Counted from the stretch's first letter, positions 17,429 to 26,666 are shown. The stretch is DNA of 64,000 bases from Rhodocytophaga aerolata (GCF_030503435.1 NZ_JAUKPO010000007.1:186001-250000); one strand, 5' to 3'. Notes: generated from the letters alone by a model not told the origin. Translations and numbers: made by a program.

Positions 17429-18841
17429 ATGATTGTAGAACAAATTTATACAGGTTGCCTGGCACAAGGCGCCTATTATATAGAAAGCAAAGGAGAAGCC
17501 GCTGTAATAGACCCTTTACGGGAAATTACTCCGTATATAGAGAAAGCTAAAAAGAATGGCGCAAAGATAAAATATGTACTGGAGACTCATTTTCATGCCG
17601 ATTTTGTATCCGGCCATATAGACCTGGCCAAAGCTACTGGTGCTGCCATTGTATACGGGCCTAATGCCCAGCCTGCCTTTGAGGCACATATAGCTACAGA
17701 TGGTGAAGTGTTGCTACTAGGCGATATTACTATACATGTCCTGCATACACCGGGGCATACGATGGAGTCCACCACCTATTTACTTCGGAATGAAGAGGGA
17801 AAGGATTATGCCATATTCACTGGCGATACCTTATTTATTGGAGATGTTGGCCGGCCAGACTTAGCTGCCAAAAGCACGTTTACCCAGGAAGATTTAGCGG
17901 CTACTTTGTATGATTCGTTGCAAAGCAAGGTTATGCCCCTGGCCGATGAAGTTTTGGTATATCCGGCGCATGGCGTAGGGTCAGCTTGTGGCAAAAATAT
18001 GAGCAAAGATACCTACGATACCTTAGGCCGCCAGAAGCAAACCAATTATGCCTTACGTGCAGGCCTTACAAAAGAGCAGTTTGTGAAGGAAGTAACCGAT
18101 GGATTATTACCGCCGCCAGCCTACTTCCCGATAAATGTGCAGATGAACAAGGAAGGCTATGATGCCATAGAGGAAGTACTGAACCGCGGACTACATGCCC
18201 TAAGCCCGGATGCTTTTGAAACTGCGGCTAATGAAATGGATGCCTTGATACTAGATACCCGGAAACCTGACGTATTTACTAAAGCATTTATTCCAAATTC
18301 CATAAACATTGGCATTGACGGCAGTTTTGCTCCCTGGGTGGGTACCCTAATACCAGATGTAAAACAACTTATCTTGCTGGTAACAGACAAGGGCAGGGAA
18401 GAAGAAGTAGTAACCAGGCTTGCCAGGGTAGGATACGACTATGCCATAGGCTATCTGGATGGTGGACTGGAGGCCTGGCAAAAAGCTGGAAAAGAAACAG
18501 ATCGTATAGAATCTATTTCAGCTACCGAACTAGCCAAACGCTTACAACAATCGCCACTGGAAGTAGTGGATGTACGCAAACCTACGGAATATGAAACAGG
18601 CCATATGGAAAATGCCAGTAATGTACCTCTGGACTATATAAACGACCACATGGCAGAACTCAATAAATACAGTGAACTCTACCTGTATTGTGCCGGAGGG
18701 TATCGGTCTATGATTACCGCCTCTATATTAAGAGCCAGAGGTTTTGAGAAACTGGTAAATATAGAAGGCGGATTTAAAGCAATAGCTGCTGCTGACATAC
18801 CCTGTAGTGCCGCAAACTATACCTGTAAGTCCGGAAAATAA
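17429..18841 (+). CDS. CstB-like MBL-fold persulfide dioxygenase / rhodanese
   Basis: A 470-residue sulfur-detoxification protein. Residues 1 to about 245 are a metallo-beta-lactamase domain of the ETHE1 type (ETHFHADFVSGH, HTPGHTMESTTYLL, FTGDTLFIGDVGRPDL, YPAHG), expected to bind one iron and oxidise persulfides to sulfite. Residues about 265-355 form a first rhodanese-like domain whose active-site position reads LVTDKGREEE, with no Cys. Residues about 370-460 form a second rhodanese with an intact loop YCAGGYRS. An inactive then an active rhodanese behind the dioxygenase is the layout described for staphylococcal CstB, which turns low-molecular-weight persulfides into thiosulfate. Its place opposite moaD suggests coordination with sulfur supply (inference). 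Confidence 0.87.
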   Translation: MIVEQIYTGCLAQGAYYIESKGEAAVIDPLREITPYIEKAKKNGAKIKYVLETHFHADFVSGHIDLAKATGAAIVYGPNAQPAFEAHIATDGEVLLLGDITIHVLHTPGHTMESTTYLLRNEEGKDYAIFTGDTLFIGDVGRPDLAAKSTFTQEDLAATLYDSLQSKVMPLADEVLVYPAHGVGSACGKNMSKDTYDTLGRQKQTNYALRAGLTKEQFVKEVTDGLLPPPAYFPINVQMNKEGYDAIEEVLNRGLHALSPDAFETAANEMDALILDTRKPDVFTKAFIPNSINIGIDGSFAPWVGTLIPDVKQLILLVTDKGREEEVVTRLARVGYDYAIGYLDGGLEAWQKAGKETDRIESISATELAKRLQQSPLEVVDVRKPTEYETGHMENASNVPLDYINDHMAELNKYSELYLYCAGGYRSMITASILRARGFEKLVNIEGGFKAIAAADIPCSAANYTCKSGK

Positions 18842-18853
18842 GATTTAAAGATG

Positions 18854-18871
18854 CTCAAATCCGGATTTGAG
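18854..18871. repeat. Perfect 18-bp palindrome downstream of cstB-like gene
   Basis: CTCAAATCCGGATTTGAG is its own reverse complement and starts 13 bases after the cstB-like stop codon. No T-run follows, so it may be an operator site for the next gene or a weak terminator. I cannot tell which. Confidence 0.45.
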
Positions 18872-18885
18872 TAGATTATCGCAAG

Positions 18886-18947
18886 AAATTCCCTTTGTAT
18901 TGCTCATAATTCAATAATTGCTATTATGCGTACTACAAAGGGAATTT
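18886..18947. promoter_or_regulatory. Long inverted repeat enclosing the M1 peptidase start codon
   Basis: AAATTCCCTTTGTA (18886-18899) pairs perfectly with TACAAAGGGAATTT (18934-18947). Inside, CATAAT (18905-18910) pairs with ATTATG (18923-18928), which contains the start codon at 18926. The two helices are separated by symmetric 5-base internal loops. In mRNA this would bury the ATG and codons 3-8. A T-rich stretch follows the right arm, so a terminator of the upstream gene is the alternative reading. Confidence 0.5.
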
Positions 18948-21850
18948 TATTTTTATACAGTATCATCGTTCTTGTCTGTGCAAGTTCAGTTGCCTTTTCC
19001 CAGACAACTTTTATTACCCTTTCAGGGATTGTGGTTGATAAAGAAACTTCCAAGCCAATACCTTTTGCCAATGTAGGTATAGCCGGTAAAAGTATAGGCA
19101 CAGTTTCCAATACAGACGGTACATTTATCTTTAAATTTCCCGCCCTTTATCAAAAGGACAGCCTGAAGATATCGTATACAGGTTATCAATCTTATATGAG
19201 GCTAGTATCGGGTATAGGTTCCGAGTTGTTGACTATACGCCTACAGCCAGCTGTGGTCGAGTTACAGGAAGTGCAGGTGAAAGCCAAAGGGAAAACTGCT
19301 CTGGATATTCTAAAGGAAGCAATGGCTGCGGTTCCAACTAATTATGATACGTCTGCTACGCAAATGCTGGCTTTTTACCGGGAAGATACCAAGTTAGGAG
19401 ATGAGGAAGTTGTATTTGTGGAATCTGTGCTGGAGGTAAACCGTCCGGCGCATACCGTTAAAAACGCCGATGACCAGATTACAAGGGTAAAAGAACGGAG
19501 AAAAAACATAGACCATTCTAAAGACATTCATTTTTATATCTGGATGCAGTTAGGTGGGGGCCCCAAGTATGCCTTAATGAATACAGATTTAGTGAGAGGG
19601 TATCAGAATACACACAAGCAGAAAGCAAGTATTTTCAATTCTAAAAACTATAAGCATTACGACTATAAGCTCAATACTATAATTAACGATGGGCAGAGGA
19701 GTATGTACTTAATAGAGGTGCTTCCAAAAAATAATAGTAAGAAAGCACTCGCAAAAGTGAGGTACTATATTGATGTGGAGACACTGGCTATTACCAAATG
19801 GGAATGGGAGTTGACACCTACCGGTCTTGACAGAGAAAATAACCGCAAACTGGCTTTGAAGAAGATTGGTAATGCCATTGTAAAAGCAAATTTGAAGTTA
19901 TCGTATGCGAAAGAAGTAGCAACGTTTGAACAGTATAATGGTAAATGGTATACCAAAGATGTACACCGCCATTTTGAGGCTTTGGTTAACAGCAAGAAAC
20001 GCAACATGGAAGACCGTCTATGGAAAACACTTGTGGACCTCACCATAACCGATATTAACAAAGGCAAGGAACAAGGCAGAGAAGCCATATTTGCTGCCCA
20101 AAACTCTGCTGGTAAACTGATGGGTAAGGAGAAAGGAGATAGTTTCTGGGAAAATTTTAATGTCATCAACCCAACCAAAAGCAGTACAACAGGTGAATTC
20201 AGGGAATATACAGATACTACCTATCTGGCTGCCAAAACGAATGCAAAAGTAAAACCAGTATTCTCCAATCGTGAAAATGGCTTTACCAGGGCCGATACCT
20301 TGCGGGGAAAACTTACGCCCTTGCGTACATGCTATGACGTAACTTTTTACGACCTGCATGTAAAGGTGGATATTGACAATAAATCTATCAGCGGCAGCAA
20401 TACTATCCGGTTTAAGGTAGTAGAACCATTTAATAAAATGCAGGTAGACTTATATGCCAATATGCAGATCCATAAAATTCTGTATGGTCAAAACGAACTG
20501 CCTTATACCAGAGAATATAATGCGGTGTTTATTGAGTTTCCGGAAACTATGCAGCTTGGTAATGAGCAGGAAATTAGTATTCATTATTCAGGAAAGCCAA
20601 AAGAGCCAAATTATGATATACCTATGGATGGCGGCTTTTTATGGGACAAAGATAAGGAAGGCAATCCCTGGGTGCAGGTAGTATGCCAGGGCTCCGGTGC
20701 CAGCCTGTGGTGGCCTAACAAAGATCACTTATCTGATGAACCCGACAGTGTACGGATTGCAGTTACCGTACCAAAAGGACTTACGAATATATCCAACGGC
20801 CGGCTGCGCAGCACAACAGAACTCCCCGGCAACCTCACCAAATATGAATGGTATGTGAGCTACGCAATTAATAATTACAATGTTACCTTAAACATAGGCA
20901 AATATGTCCACCTGCAAGATACCTATGTTACTACTGATATCTTAACCCTGGATTACTATGTACTACCTTACAACCTGCAAAAAGGAAAAGTAATTTTCAA
21001 TCAGGTAAAACCCATGTTAGCCTGCCTGGAAAGCAACTACGGCAACTACCCTTTTCCCAGAGATGGTTTTAAACTCATGGAATCTCTTTACCCGATGGAG
21101 CATCAGAGTGCTGTTTCGTTCGGAAAAATACCGGAAGCCGAAATACGCGATTCCACAGAGGCACCTATGGGCCTGGTCTGGCATGAAGTATCGCATGAGT
21201 GGTGGGGCAACAATGTCAGTTGTAAAGATGTGGCCGATATGTGGATCCATGAAGCTTTTGCTGTGTATGCAGAGAGATTGCCCTTGAAGAAATCTTTTGG
21301 TAAAGAAGGAGAAACAGCTTATATATCAGGACTGCCGGAACAGGTAGTAGGTAAAGAACCTATTATTGGCGTGTATAATGTAAACCATATTCATTACGAT
21401 ATTGAAGATATGTATAGCAAAGCGGCCTTAATGCTGCATACATTCAGCAACGTATTGAATAATGACAAACTCTGGGCGGATATTCAGAAAGGCATACAAA
21501 AGGAATTTAAGTACAAAACAGTTACTACTGAAGATATAGTTACGTATATCAATACCAAAACCCAGGCAGATTATACCTACTTCTTTGACCAGTACCTGAA
21601 ACACACGGCCATTCCTACACTGTCTCTAAAATACACAGTGAAAGGCGAACTGCTTCAGGTGTCTTATAAATGGAAAGCCGATGTGCCAGACTTCCGTATG
21701 CCTGTTAAAGTAACAACAGCCAAAGGTAAGTTTGAATTTATTTATCCTGCCAGCACCTGGCAAACCATTACCTTACCAGCTATGGCACCTGAAGATTTTG
21801 AAGTAGATGAAGATAATTTTTATATTAATGTGGAAGAGGAGGAAGAATGA
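18926..21850 (+). CDS. CarboxypepD_reg-like domain fused to M1 metallopeptidase
   Basis: A 974-residue exported protein that joins two modules. Residues 1-26 are a signal peptide (cut after AFSQ). Residues about 31-110 are a carboxypeptidase-regulatory-like beta domain (SGIVVDKETSKPIPFANVGI). About 125-430 is a region I associate with Bacteroidota outer-membrane-type proteins of unknown function (QMLAFYREDTKLGDEEVVFV). From about 463 a full M1 aminopeptidase follows: LRTCYDVTFYDLHVKVD, an exopeptidase loop PMEHQSAVSFG in place of the common GxMEN, and zinc ligands H753, H757 in HEVSHEWW and E776 in WIHEAF (18-residue spacing). The M1 module starts about where stand-alone Bacteroidota M1 peptidases begin. 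Role: probably periplasmic peptide hydrolysis. The stop codon abuts that of the convergent helicase. Confidence 0.86.
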   Translation: MRTTKGILFLYSIIVLVCASSVAFSQTTFITLSGIVVDKETSKPIPFANVGIAGKSIGTVSNTDGTFIFKFPALYQKDSLKISYTGYQSYMRLVSGIGSELLTIRLQPAVVELQEVQVKAKGKTALDILKEAMAAVPTNYDTSATQMLAFYREDTKLGDEEVVFVESVLEVNRPAHTVKNADDQITRVKERRKNIDHSKDIHFYIWMQLGGGPKYALMNTDLVRGYQNTHKQKASIFNSKNYKHYDYKLNTIINDGQRSMYLIEVLPKNNSKKALAKVRYYIDVETLAITKWEWELTPTGLDRENNRKLALKKIGNAIVKANLKLSYAKEVATFEQYNGKWYTKDVHRHFEALVNSKKRNMEDRLWKTLVDLTITDINKGKEQGREAIFAAQNSAGKLMGKEKGDSFWENFNVINPTKSSTTGEFREYTDTTYLAAKTNAKVKPVFSNRENGFTRADTLRGKLTPLRTCYDVTFYDLHVKVDIDNKSISGSNTIRFKVVEPFNKMQVDLYANMQIHKILYGQNELPYTREYNAVFIEFPETMQLGNEQEISIHYSGKPKEPNYDIPMDGGFLWDKDKEGNPWVQVVCQGSGASLWWPNKDHLSDEPDSVRIAVTVPKGLTNISNGRLRSTTELPGNLTKYEWYVSYAINNYNVTLNIGKYVHLQDTYVTTDILTLDYYVLPYNLQKGKVIFNQVKPMLACLESNYGNYPFPRDGFKLMESLYPMEHQSAVSFGKIPEAEIRDSTEAPMGLVWHEVSHEWWGNNVSCKDVADMWIHEAFAVYAERLPLKKSFGKEGETAYISGLPEQVVGKEPIIGVYNVNHIHYDIEDMYSKAALMLHTFSNVLNNDKLWADIQKGIQKEFKYKTVTTEDIVTYINTKTQADYTYFFDQYLKHTAIPTLSLKYTVKGELLQVSYKWKADVPDFRMPVKVTTAKGKFEFIYPASTWQTITLPAMAPEDFEVDEDNFYINVEEEEE

Positions 21851-23233
21851 TTATTTTACCACGGTTACTCTAATTTTTCTGCCTTTAATTTTACCAGTAT
21901 TCAATTTATCCAGTATGTCTTTGCCCTGAGTATAAGGTACGGCTACATAGCTATAATGGTCATGCACCTCAATTTTGCCTATTTCACTGGCCGATAAGCC
22001 GGCTTCTGCCATAATAGCTCCCACAATATCCCTAGGGCTGATTTTCTCTTTCTTCCCGGCTTTAATGTGCAGTGTCAAAAACTCCGGAGTATGGACTTCC
22101 GATAGATTACGGGCTTGTGCAGGCGCAGAAGTATCTAGCTTTTTCCATTGTAAATGAACATCCTGGCTCCATTTCTGCATATAACCTTCTTCCTCTGGCG
22201 ATAGTAGCACATATACATTGCCTTCTGCTCCTGCTCTGCCAGTACGGCCACTCCGGTGTAAAAAGCTAGCTTGTTCGCGTAAAATTTCCAGATGTATTAC
22301 CGTACCCAACGCTGCAATATGAATGCCCCGGGCTGCCAGGTCAGTAGCTACTAACAACCCTGCAGAGCCATTTTTGAATTTAAGCAGGGCCTTATCCCGG
22401 TTTAGTTGCTCCATAGCCCCATGCAAGGCTTCGGCTGTTAGTCCTTTTTTATTCAACTGCTGGGCTACTTCTTCTACACGCTCGCGGGTATTGCAAAAAA
22501 TAACTGCTCTAGGCTGGCCAAGCATAGCCAATAATTGTAGCAAAGCAGTTACCTTTTGTAAATGAGGCACTTTGTATGCAATGAAAGAAATTTGTTCAGG
22601 GTTGGCTTGCTCGCCAGCTTGAATAAACACAGGAGTAACCAATGTCTGGCTTATCAGCATTTTTACCTTGTCTGGAAGGGTAGCAGAAAACAATAGACTT
22701 TGCCGTTTTTTTGGAAGAAATGCCAGTAATTGGTTAAGTTCTTCTTCAAAGTTCATTTCTAATAGCTTATCGGCTTCGTCAATTACCAGCTTCTCCACTG
22801 TTTGCAAAGTAACCGTATTCCTGCGCAGATGGTCCAGTAATCTACCGGGCGTAGCAATTAGTATTTGAGGGGGATGCCTGAAAGATTTCTCTTCTTCTGA
22901 GAAAGAATGTCCGCCATATACAGCAGAAATCTTCAGGCTTTGAATGTGTTTGCCTAACCTTTTAAGCTCTTCTCTTACCTGTGTCGCCAGCTCTCTGGTA
23001 GGTACAATAACTAATGCCTGAACCTGTTGAACATTGCCATCTATGTGCTGTAAAATAGGCAAGCCATAGGTGGCTGTTTTTCCGCTACCAGTTTCAGCTT
23101 GTGCTGCTACATCTTTTCCTGCAAGTATGAATGGAATGGCTTCCTGTTGAATAGCCGTTGGCTGGGTATAGGCTAGCAGCCTAAGATTTTGCAATAAATT
23201 TTCCGATAAGGGTAGTTTGCTGAATCCGGACAT
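21851..23233 (-). CDS. DEAD-box RNA helicase, DbpA-like
   Basis: A 460-residue ATP-dependent RNA helicase. Motifs in order: PTAIQQEAIP (Q motif), AQAETGSGKTAT (I), PTRELA (Ia), ATPGRLLDHL (Ib), VIDEADKLLEM (II), LLFSATLP (III), VIFCNTRERVEEV (IV), VATDLAARGI (V) and HRSGRTGRAG (VI). The last 75 residues (ISPRDIVGAIMAEAGLSA onward) resemble the DbpA C-terminal RNA-binding domain, which in E. coli targets 23S rRNA hairpin 92 during 50S assembly. The gene has no spacer from the convergent M1 peptidase gene and lies downstream of the rluB-like gene beyond a terminator. Confidence 0.93.
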   Translation of the reverse strand: MSGFSKLPLSENLLQNLRLLAYTQPTAIQQEAIPFILAGKDVAAQAETGSGKTATYGLPILQHIDGNVQQVQALVIVPTRELATQVREELKRLGKHIQSLKISAVYGGHSFSEEEKSFRHPPQILIATPGRLLDHLRRNTVTLQTVEKLVIDEADKLLEMNFEEELNQLLAFLPKKRQSLLFSATLPDKVKMLISQTLVTPVFIQAGEQANPEQISFIAYKVPHLQKVTALLQLLAMLGQPRAVIFCNTRERVEEVAQQLNKKGLTAEALHGAMEQLNRDKALLKFKNGSAGLLVATDLAARGIHIAALGTVIHLEILREQASFLHRSGRTGRAGAEGNVYVLLSPEEEGYMQKWSQDVHLQWKKLDTSAPAQARNLSEVHTPEFLTLHIKAGKKEKISPRDIVGAIMAEAGLSASEIGKIEVHDHYSYVAVPYTQGKDILDKLNTGKIKGRKIRVTVVK

Positions 23234-23330
23234 AACTGGAATTTATATGTTTATCTGAAGTTACTGGTAAGCTACTTGATTAGTGGATAGTGCAGTAACA
23301 CAGTGTGTTTAATCTACTTATTATCAATAA

Positions 23331-23362
23331 AAAACCTTAGCTTGTTTACGGGCTAAGGTTTT
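23331..23362 (-). terminator. Terminator of the rluB-like gene
   Basis: AAAACCTTAGC (23331-23341) and GCTAAGGTTTT (23352-23362) form a perfect 11-bp stem with a 10-base loop. Read on the minus strand the stem ends in a T-rich run 20 bases after the stop codon. Confidence 0.8.
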
Positions 23363-23382
23363 GGAATACATTTAAAGTAAGG

Positions 23383-24942
23383 TTATACAAAATACTTTAG
23401 TTTTATTACTTCCTTTTCACTCAGGAAACGCCAGTTTCCTCTGGGTAAATCCTTTTTGGTTAGCCCGGCATAACTTACTCTGTCCAGTTTTACTACTTCA
23501 TAACCCAAATGTTCGAATATTCTGCGGACAATGCGGTTTCTTCCAATATGTATTTCTATACCCAATGTAGTTTTATCAGGCGTAATAACAGCTACTTCGT
23601 CTACAGTAGCCAAACCGTCTTCCAGTTGTACACCATCTATTACCCGTTGAAAATCTTCTTTGGTAATAGGCTTATCTAATTCTACCTGGTATATCTTTTT
23701 AATATCATTGCTGGGATGAGCCAGTTTTTCTGCCAGTTCACCATCGTTGGTAAAGAGTAACAAACCAGATGTATTGCGGTCTAATCGGCCTACCGGGTAA
23801 ATTCTTTGCTCGCAGGCATTGCCTACTAAATCCATTACGGTTTTCCTTTCTTCCGGATCGTCGGTGGTAGTAATATAGCCTTTTGGTTTGTTGAGCAGTA
23901 CATACACTAGCTTTTCCCTGTTCAGAACCCGGTTGCCATACTTTACAATATCATTGGTTCCAACCTGGTAACCCATTTCTGTTACTACTTTGCCGTTTAC
24001 TTTTATTTCGCCAGATTCTATCAGCTTATCTGCTTCTCTGCGGGAGCAAATACCGGCATTGGCAATGTAACGGTTAAGCCGGGTAGTATCGTCTTTCACT
24101 TCTTTGCCTTGCTTAGCTCTCGGGTTTTTATTGTCGTACTTCTTTAAATTATAGTCAGGCGCTTGTTGCTTAGCTGAGGCAGGAGTATACTTGCGTTTTT
24201 CTGTATAATAGCCCTCTCTTTCCGAACGTTTTTGAGGACGTTCTTCCATAGCAGCTTTTTTATCGAATTTGCCTTTGAAATCGGCTGATTCTTTTTTTAC
24301 TCTCGAAGTGTCTGCAGATCTGGATCTGCGGCCAGACAAATCTTCACTTGTGCGCTTTTTCCCAAACGGACTACGTTTTTCACCGGAAAAATTAGGCTTC
24401 TGCTCCGAAGCATTGCTTGAATCTTCGGAGTATCTACGTTTCTCACCTGAGAAGCTGCGTTTGCCACCAAAAGGGCTACGCTTGTCACTGGAAGATTTGC
24501 GTCTGTCATCAGAAAAAGTACGCTTTTCACCAAAAGGTTTATTGGTTCTGCCTGCAAAGGGCTTACGTTCTGTATCCTCGTCCTCTTTGCGTTTATACGT
24601 ACGTTTTGCAGCAGCCCCTTTTCCAATGGGCGAGCGTCTTTCAAAAGGCTTTTCGTCAGCGGCAGATTTGCCATTAAAGCTACTTTTTCTTCTGGGTGGC
24701 TGCGTAGCATCTGTGCTTCCTCTCCGTTTAAAAGCAGGCCTTTCTCCTAAATTATCTGCAGTTGTAGAACGCGTGGTGCGGGGCTTTCTCGTAAAATCTG
24801 TCTGCTGGTTTTCTTCGTCTGACCGCCTGAATGATTGTTTGCGTGGTTTAGAAGAGTCGAAAGTGGGTTTAGTTCTGCGGATTGGTTTTTCAGAGCCCTC
24901 TGCTCTGTTGCCTCCGGGCTTTGAGTTGTTATATTTCTTCAT
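23383..24942 (-). CDS. 23S rRNA pseudouridine synthase (RluB/RsuA family) with basic tail
   Basis: A 519-residue protein. The enzyme core starts near residue 287 with an S4 RNA-binding domain (RLNRYIANAGICSRREADKL). The RsuA/RluB-type catalytic domain follows: VLLNKPKGYITT, the catalytic aspartate D388 in GRLDRNTSGLLLFTND, and GRNRIVRRIFEHLGY. The first 285 residues are a low-complexity, Arg/Lys/Ser-rich region with repeats such as SPFGGKRSFSGEKR and SPFGKKRTSED, predicted to be disordered and to bind RNA. Such extensions occur on many Bacteroidota homologues. Whether it is RluB, RluE or RluF cannot be decided by eye. scpB lies directly upstream. Confidence 0.9.
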   Translation of the reverse strand: MKKYNNSKPGGNRAEGSEKPIRRTKPTFDSSKPRKQSFRRSDEENQQTDFTRKPRTTRSTTADNLGERPAFKRRGSTDATQPPRRKSSFNGKSAADEKPFERRSPIGKGAAAKRTYKRKEDEDTERKPFAGRTNKPFGEKRTFSDDRRKSSSDKRSPFGGKRSFSGEKRRYSEDSSNASEQKPNFSGEKRSPFGKKRTSEDLSGRRSRSADTSRVKKESADFKGKFDKKAAMEERPQKRSEREGYYTEKRKYTPASAKQQAPDYNLKKYDNKNPRAKQGKEVKDDTTRLNRYIANAGICSRREADKLIESGEIKVNGKVVTEMGYQVGTNDIVKYGNRVLNREKLVYVLLNKPKGYITTTDDPEERKTVMDLVGNACEQRIYPVGRLDRNTSGLLLFTNDGELAEKLAHPSNDIKKIYQVELDKPITKEDFQRVIDGVQLEDGLATVDEVAVITPDKTTLGIEIHIGRNRIVRRIFEHLGYEVVKLDRVSYAGLTKKDLPRGNWRFLSEKEVIKLKYFV

Positions 24943-25104
24943 TTGATATGCAGTATCACTACTGGAATTATAATTATGTAAAATGTAATGTAATTAGCAG
25001 CCGTAACTAAACACGTTCCATGGATGGGTAGTTCATCAAGAAAGTATATATTCTTTAAAAATTACGAAGTCAGGCAAAAATACTGGTTGTCAATAGTTCT
25101 TTGT

Positions 25105-25665
25105 TTATTCACTTCCTTCACCTATTTCATTTTCTAAAGTAGCAAAATCTTTAGGCTGGGGTAAATCCCGGAGTGTATTTATTCCGAAATATTCCATAAA
25201 CCTCTGGTTTGTCCCATATAAAATGGGCCTTCCAACTGATTCGGATTTTCCTTTAATCATGATTAGTTCTTTTTCCAAGAGCCTTTGCAGGGCATAATCG
25301 CAACTCACGCCACGTATCTGCTCTATTTCTGTTTTAGTTACTGGTTGCTTGTACGCGATAACCGCTAGGGTTTCTAGCGCTGCTGTAGAAAGACGTTTTT
25401 TCGACTTTTGTTTAAGCAATACACTTACACTGGCCTGATATGCAGGTTTGGTAAGAAACTGATATCCATCAGCAATCTGATATATTTGAAAAGCATATTC
25501 TTCGGCTGTATATTTTTCTACCAGTTGCATCAGCGACGCTATAATATCTGCCAGAGGTACTTCCGTTTGAAGCATCTCGTTCAAGCAGGTTTGTATTTCG
25601 TCGGCTCTCATGGGAGATGGCGAGCAGAATATAAGGGCTTCTATATGATTTTGTAGAAAGTTCAA
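25105..25665 (-). CDS. scpB: Segregation and condensation protein ScpB
   Basis: A 186-residue ScpB, the winged-helix partner of ScpA in the SMC complex that compacts and segregates the chromosome. Recognisable features are HIEALIFCSPSPMRADEIQTCL at the N-terminus (shown in parts), KSKKRLSTAALETLAVIAYK and QPVTKTEIEQIRGVSCDYAL, and GRPILYGTNQRFMEYFGI. Length is normal. scpA is not in the window. It precedes the rluB-like gene on the same strand, an order common in bacteria. Confidence 0.94.
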   Translation of the reverse strand: MNFLQNHIEALIFCSPSPMRADEIQTCLNEMLQTEVPLADIIASLMQLVEKYTAEEYAFQIYQIADGYQFLTKPAYQASVSVLLKQKSKKRLSTAALETLAVIAYKQPVTKTEIEQIRGVSCDYALQRLLEKELIMIKGKSESVGRPILYGTNQRFMEYFGINTLRDLPQPKDFATLENEIGEGSE

Positions 25666-25781
25666 GAATGATTAATGATATGATGTCAAGATTATACTGG
25701 TGACACCTAAAGTAATAAGCCAGCTCACCTGGAATCACCGGTTTCGGATTCAGCCATTGATCCGGATATGTAAAGATACAA

Positions 25782-25811
25782 AAAACGCCCACATTCACAT
25801 GCAGGCGTTTT
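25782..25811 (-). terminator. Terminator of the DksA-like gene
   Basis: AAAACGCC (25782-25789) pairs with GGCGTTTT (25804-25811) around a 14-base loop. On the minus strand it ends in a T-run about 80 bases after the DksA-like stop codon, before scpB. Confidence 0.7.
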
Positions 25812-25889
25812 GGTATCAACTTACGTATTATAGATTATTTTATAATATAAAAATTTCTGGGCTTTTGAGGCTATGTGTAGCTAGAAGCG

Positions 25890-26285
25890 TTAATTAGCTT
25901 TTTTAAGCTTGGCTTCTATAGAATGTTGTGTATGGGGCACAGCACGCAACCTTTCTTTTGGTATGAGCTTACCTGTATCTACGCATATTCCATAAGTTCC
26001 GTTTTTAATACGGATCATAGCATTCTCCAGCTGTTGAGTAAACTTCTGCTGACGGGCTGCCAGCTGGCTCAAATTTTCCTTTTCTGTAGTATCTGCTCCA
26101 TCTTCAAGAAGTTTTGAGGTACCGGAAGTATTATCTGTGCCGCTGTCGTTTCTTTTGCTTAGCGCTTGTTTAATGTAATTAAGTTCTTTTCTGGATTGTT
26201 CTAACTTTTGCGAAATAAGTTCTTCGAACTCTTTAAGCTCTTCTTCAGAGTACCGTAGATTTTCTTCTTGATTGGAAATTTTCAT
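25890..26285 (-). CDS. DksA/TraR family protein with degenerate zinc finger
   Basis: A 131-residue DksA-type protein: an N-terminal coiled coil (SEEELKEFEELISQKLEQSR and onward to about residue 90) and a C-terminal finger-like region YGICVDTGKLIPKERLRAVP. Compared with E. coli DksA, the four zinc cysteines correspond here to C101, T104, S122 and A125, so the classic zinc site is lost; H118 and H121 lie nearby. DksA proteins act on RNA polymerase through the secondary channel, often with ppGpp. Zinc-free relatives exist, and I recall this form as common in Bacteroidota. Start 26285 (MKISNQEENL) is preferred over an upstream ATG at 26312. Confidence 0.88.
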   Translation of the reverse strand: MKISNQEENLRYSEEELKEFEELISQKLEQSRKELNYIKQALSKRNDSGTDNTSGTSKLLEDGADTTEKENLSQLAARQQKFTQQLENAMIRIKNGTYGICVDTGKLIPKERLRAVPHTQHSIEAKLKKAN

Positions 26286-26666
26286 AGTTATAAAAATAAA
26301 GTTTGTTGACACTACAGATAATCTACTATCCTAAAATATAGCTTTTATCCAATACTCTATATCAAATATTATACAAAACTACAAAAAAAATATTAATATT
26401 TACAATCTTCTTATCCTGCCATTTTTATATTTTATAACGCCTTTTTCAGATAGATAGTTCTTTATTAAATAGTTGGTATATAAAAACCATAGAATATTTT
26501 TTATTTATAATAAATACATGTCATATGTAACCTTCTACAAAATCTCCCTTGCTTACTAAATTTTCTCTCAACAAAAACTTGTATTATTCCGTATGTTACT
26601 ATCGGGAAAGGTAAACACAGGTTTATTTTTTATTTCAAAACTTATGTAGGTTTAATCATTACTACC
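26286..26666. other. AT-rich divergent intergenic region
   Basis: About 380 bases between the DksA-like gene (leftward) and the holin-like gene (rightward). It carries the DksA-like promoter described separately. For the rightward gene only an imperfect box, TAGGTTTA at 26647, was seen. No open frame or strong hairpin is present. Confidence 0.4.
26374..26405 (-). promoter_or_regulatory. Candidate promoter of the DksA-like gene
   Basis: On the minus strand TTG (26405 to 26403) and TAGTTTTG (26381 to 26374) match the -33 and TAnnTTTG -7 boxes with 21-base spacing. Transcription would start about 83 bases before the preferred ATG at 26285. Confidence 0.55.

Noticed and set aside
24269-24946. 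A 225-codon open frame on the plus strand, antisense to the rluB-like N-terminal region.
   Set aside because: It mirrors a low-complexity Lys/Arg/Ser-rich coding region, so stops are rare by composition. Its product is repetitive with no recognisable domain or start signal.
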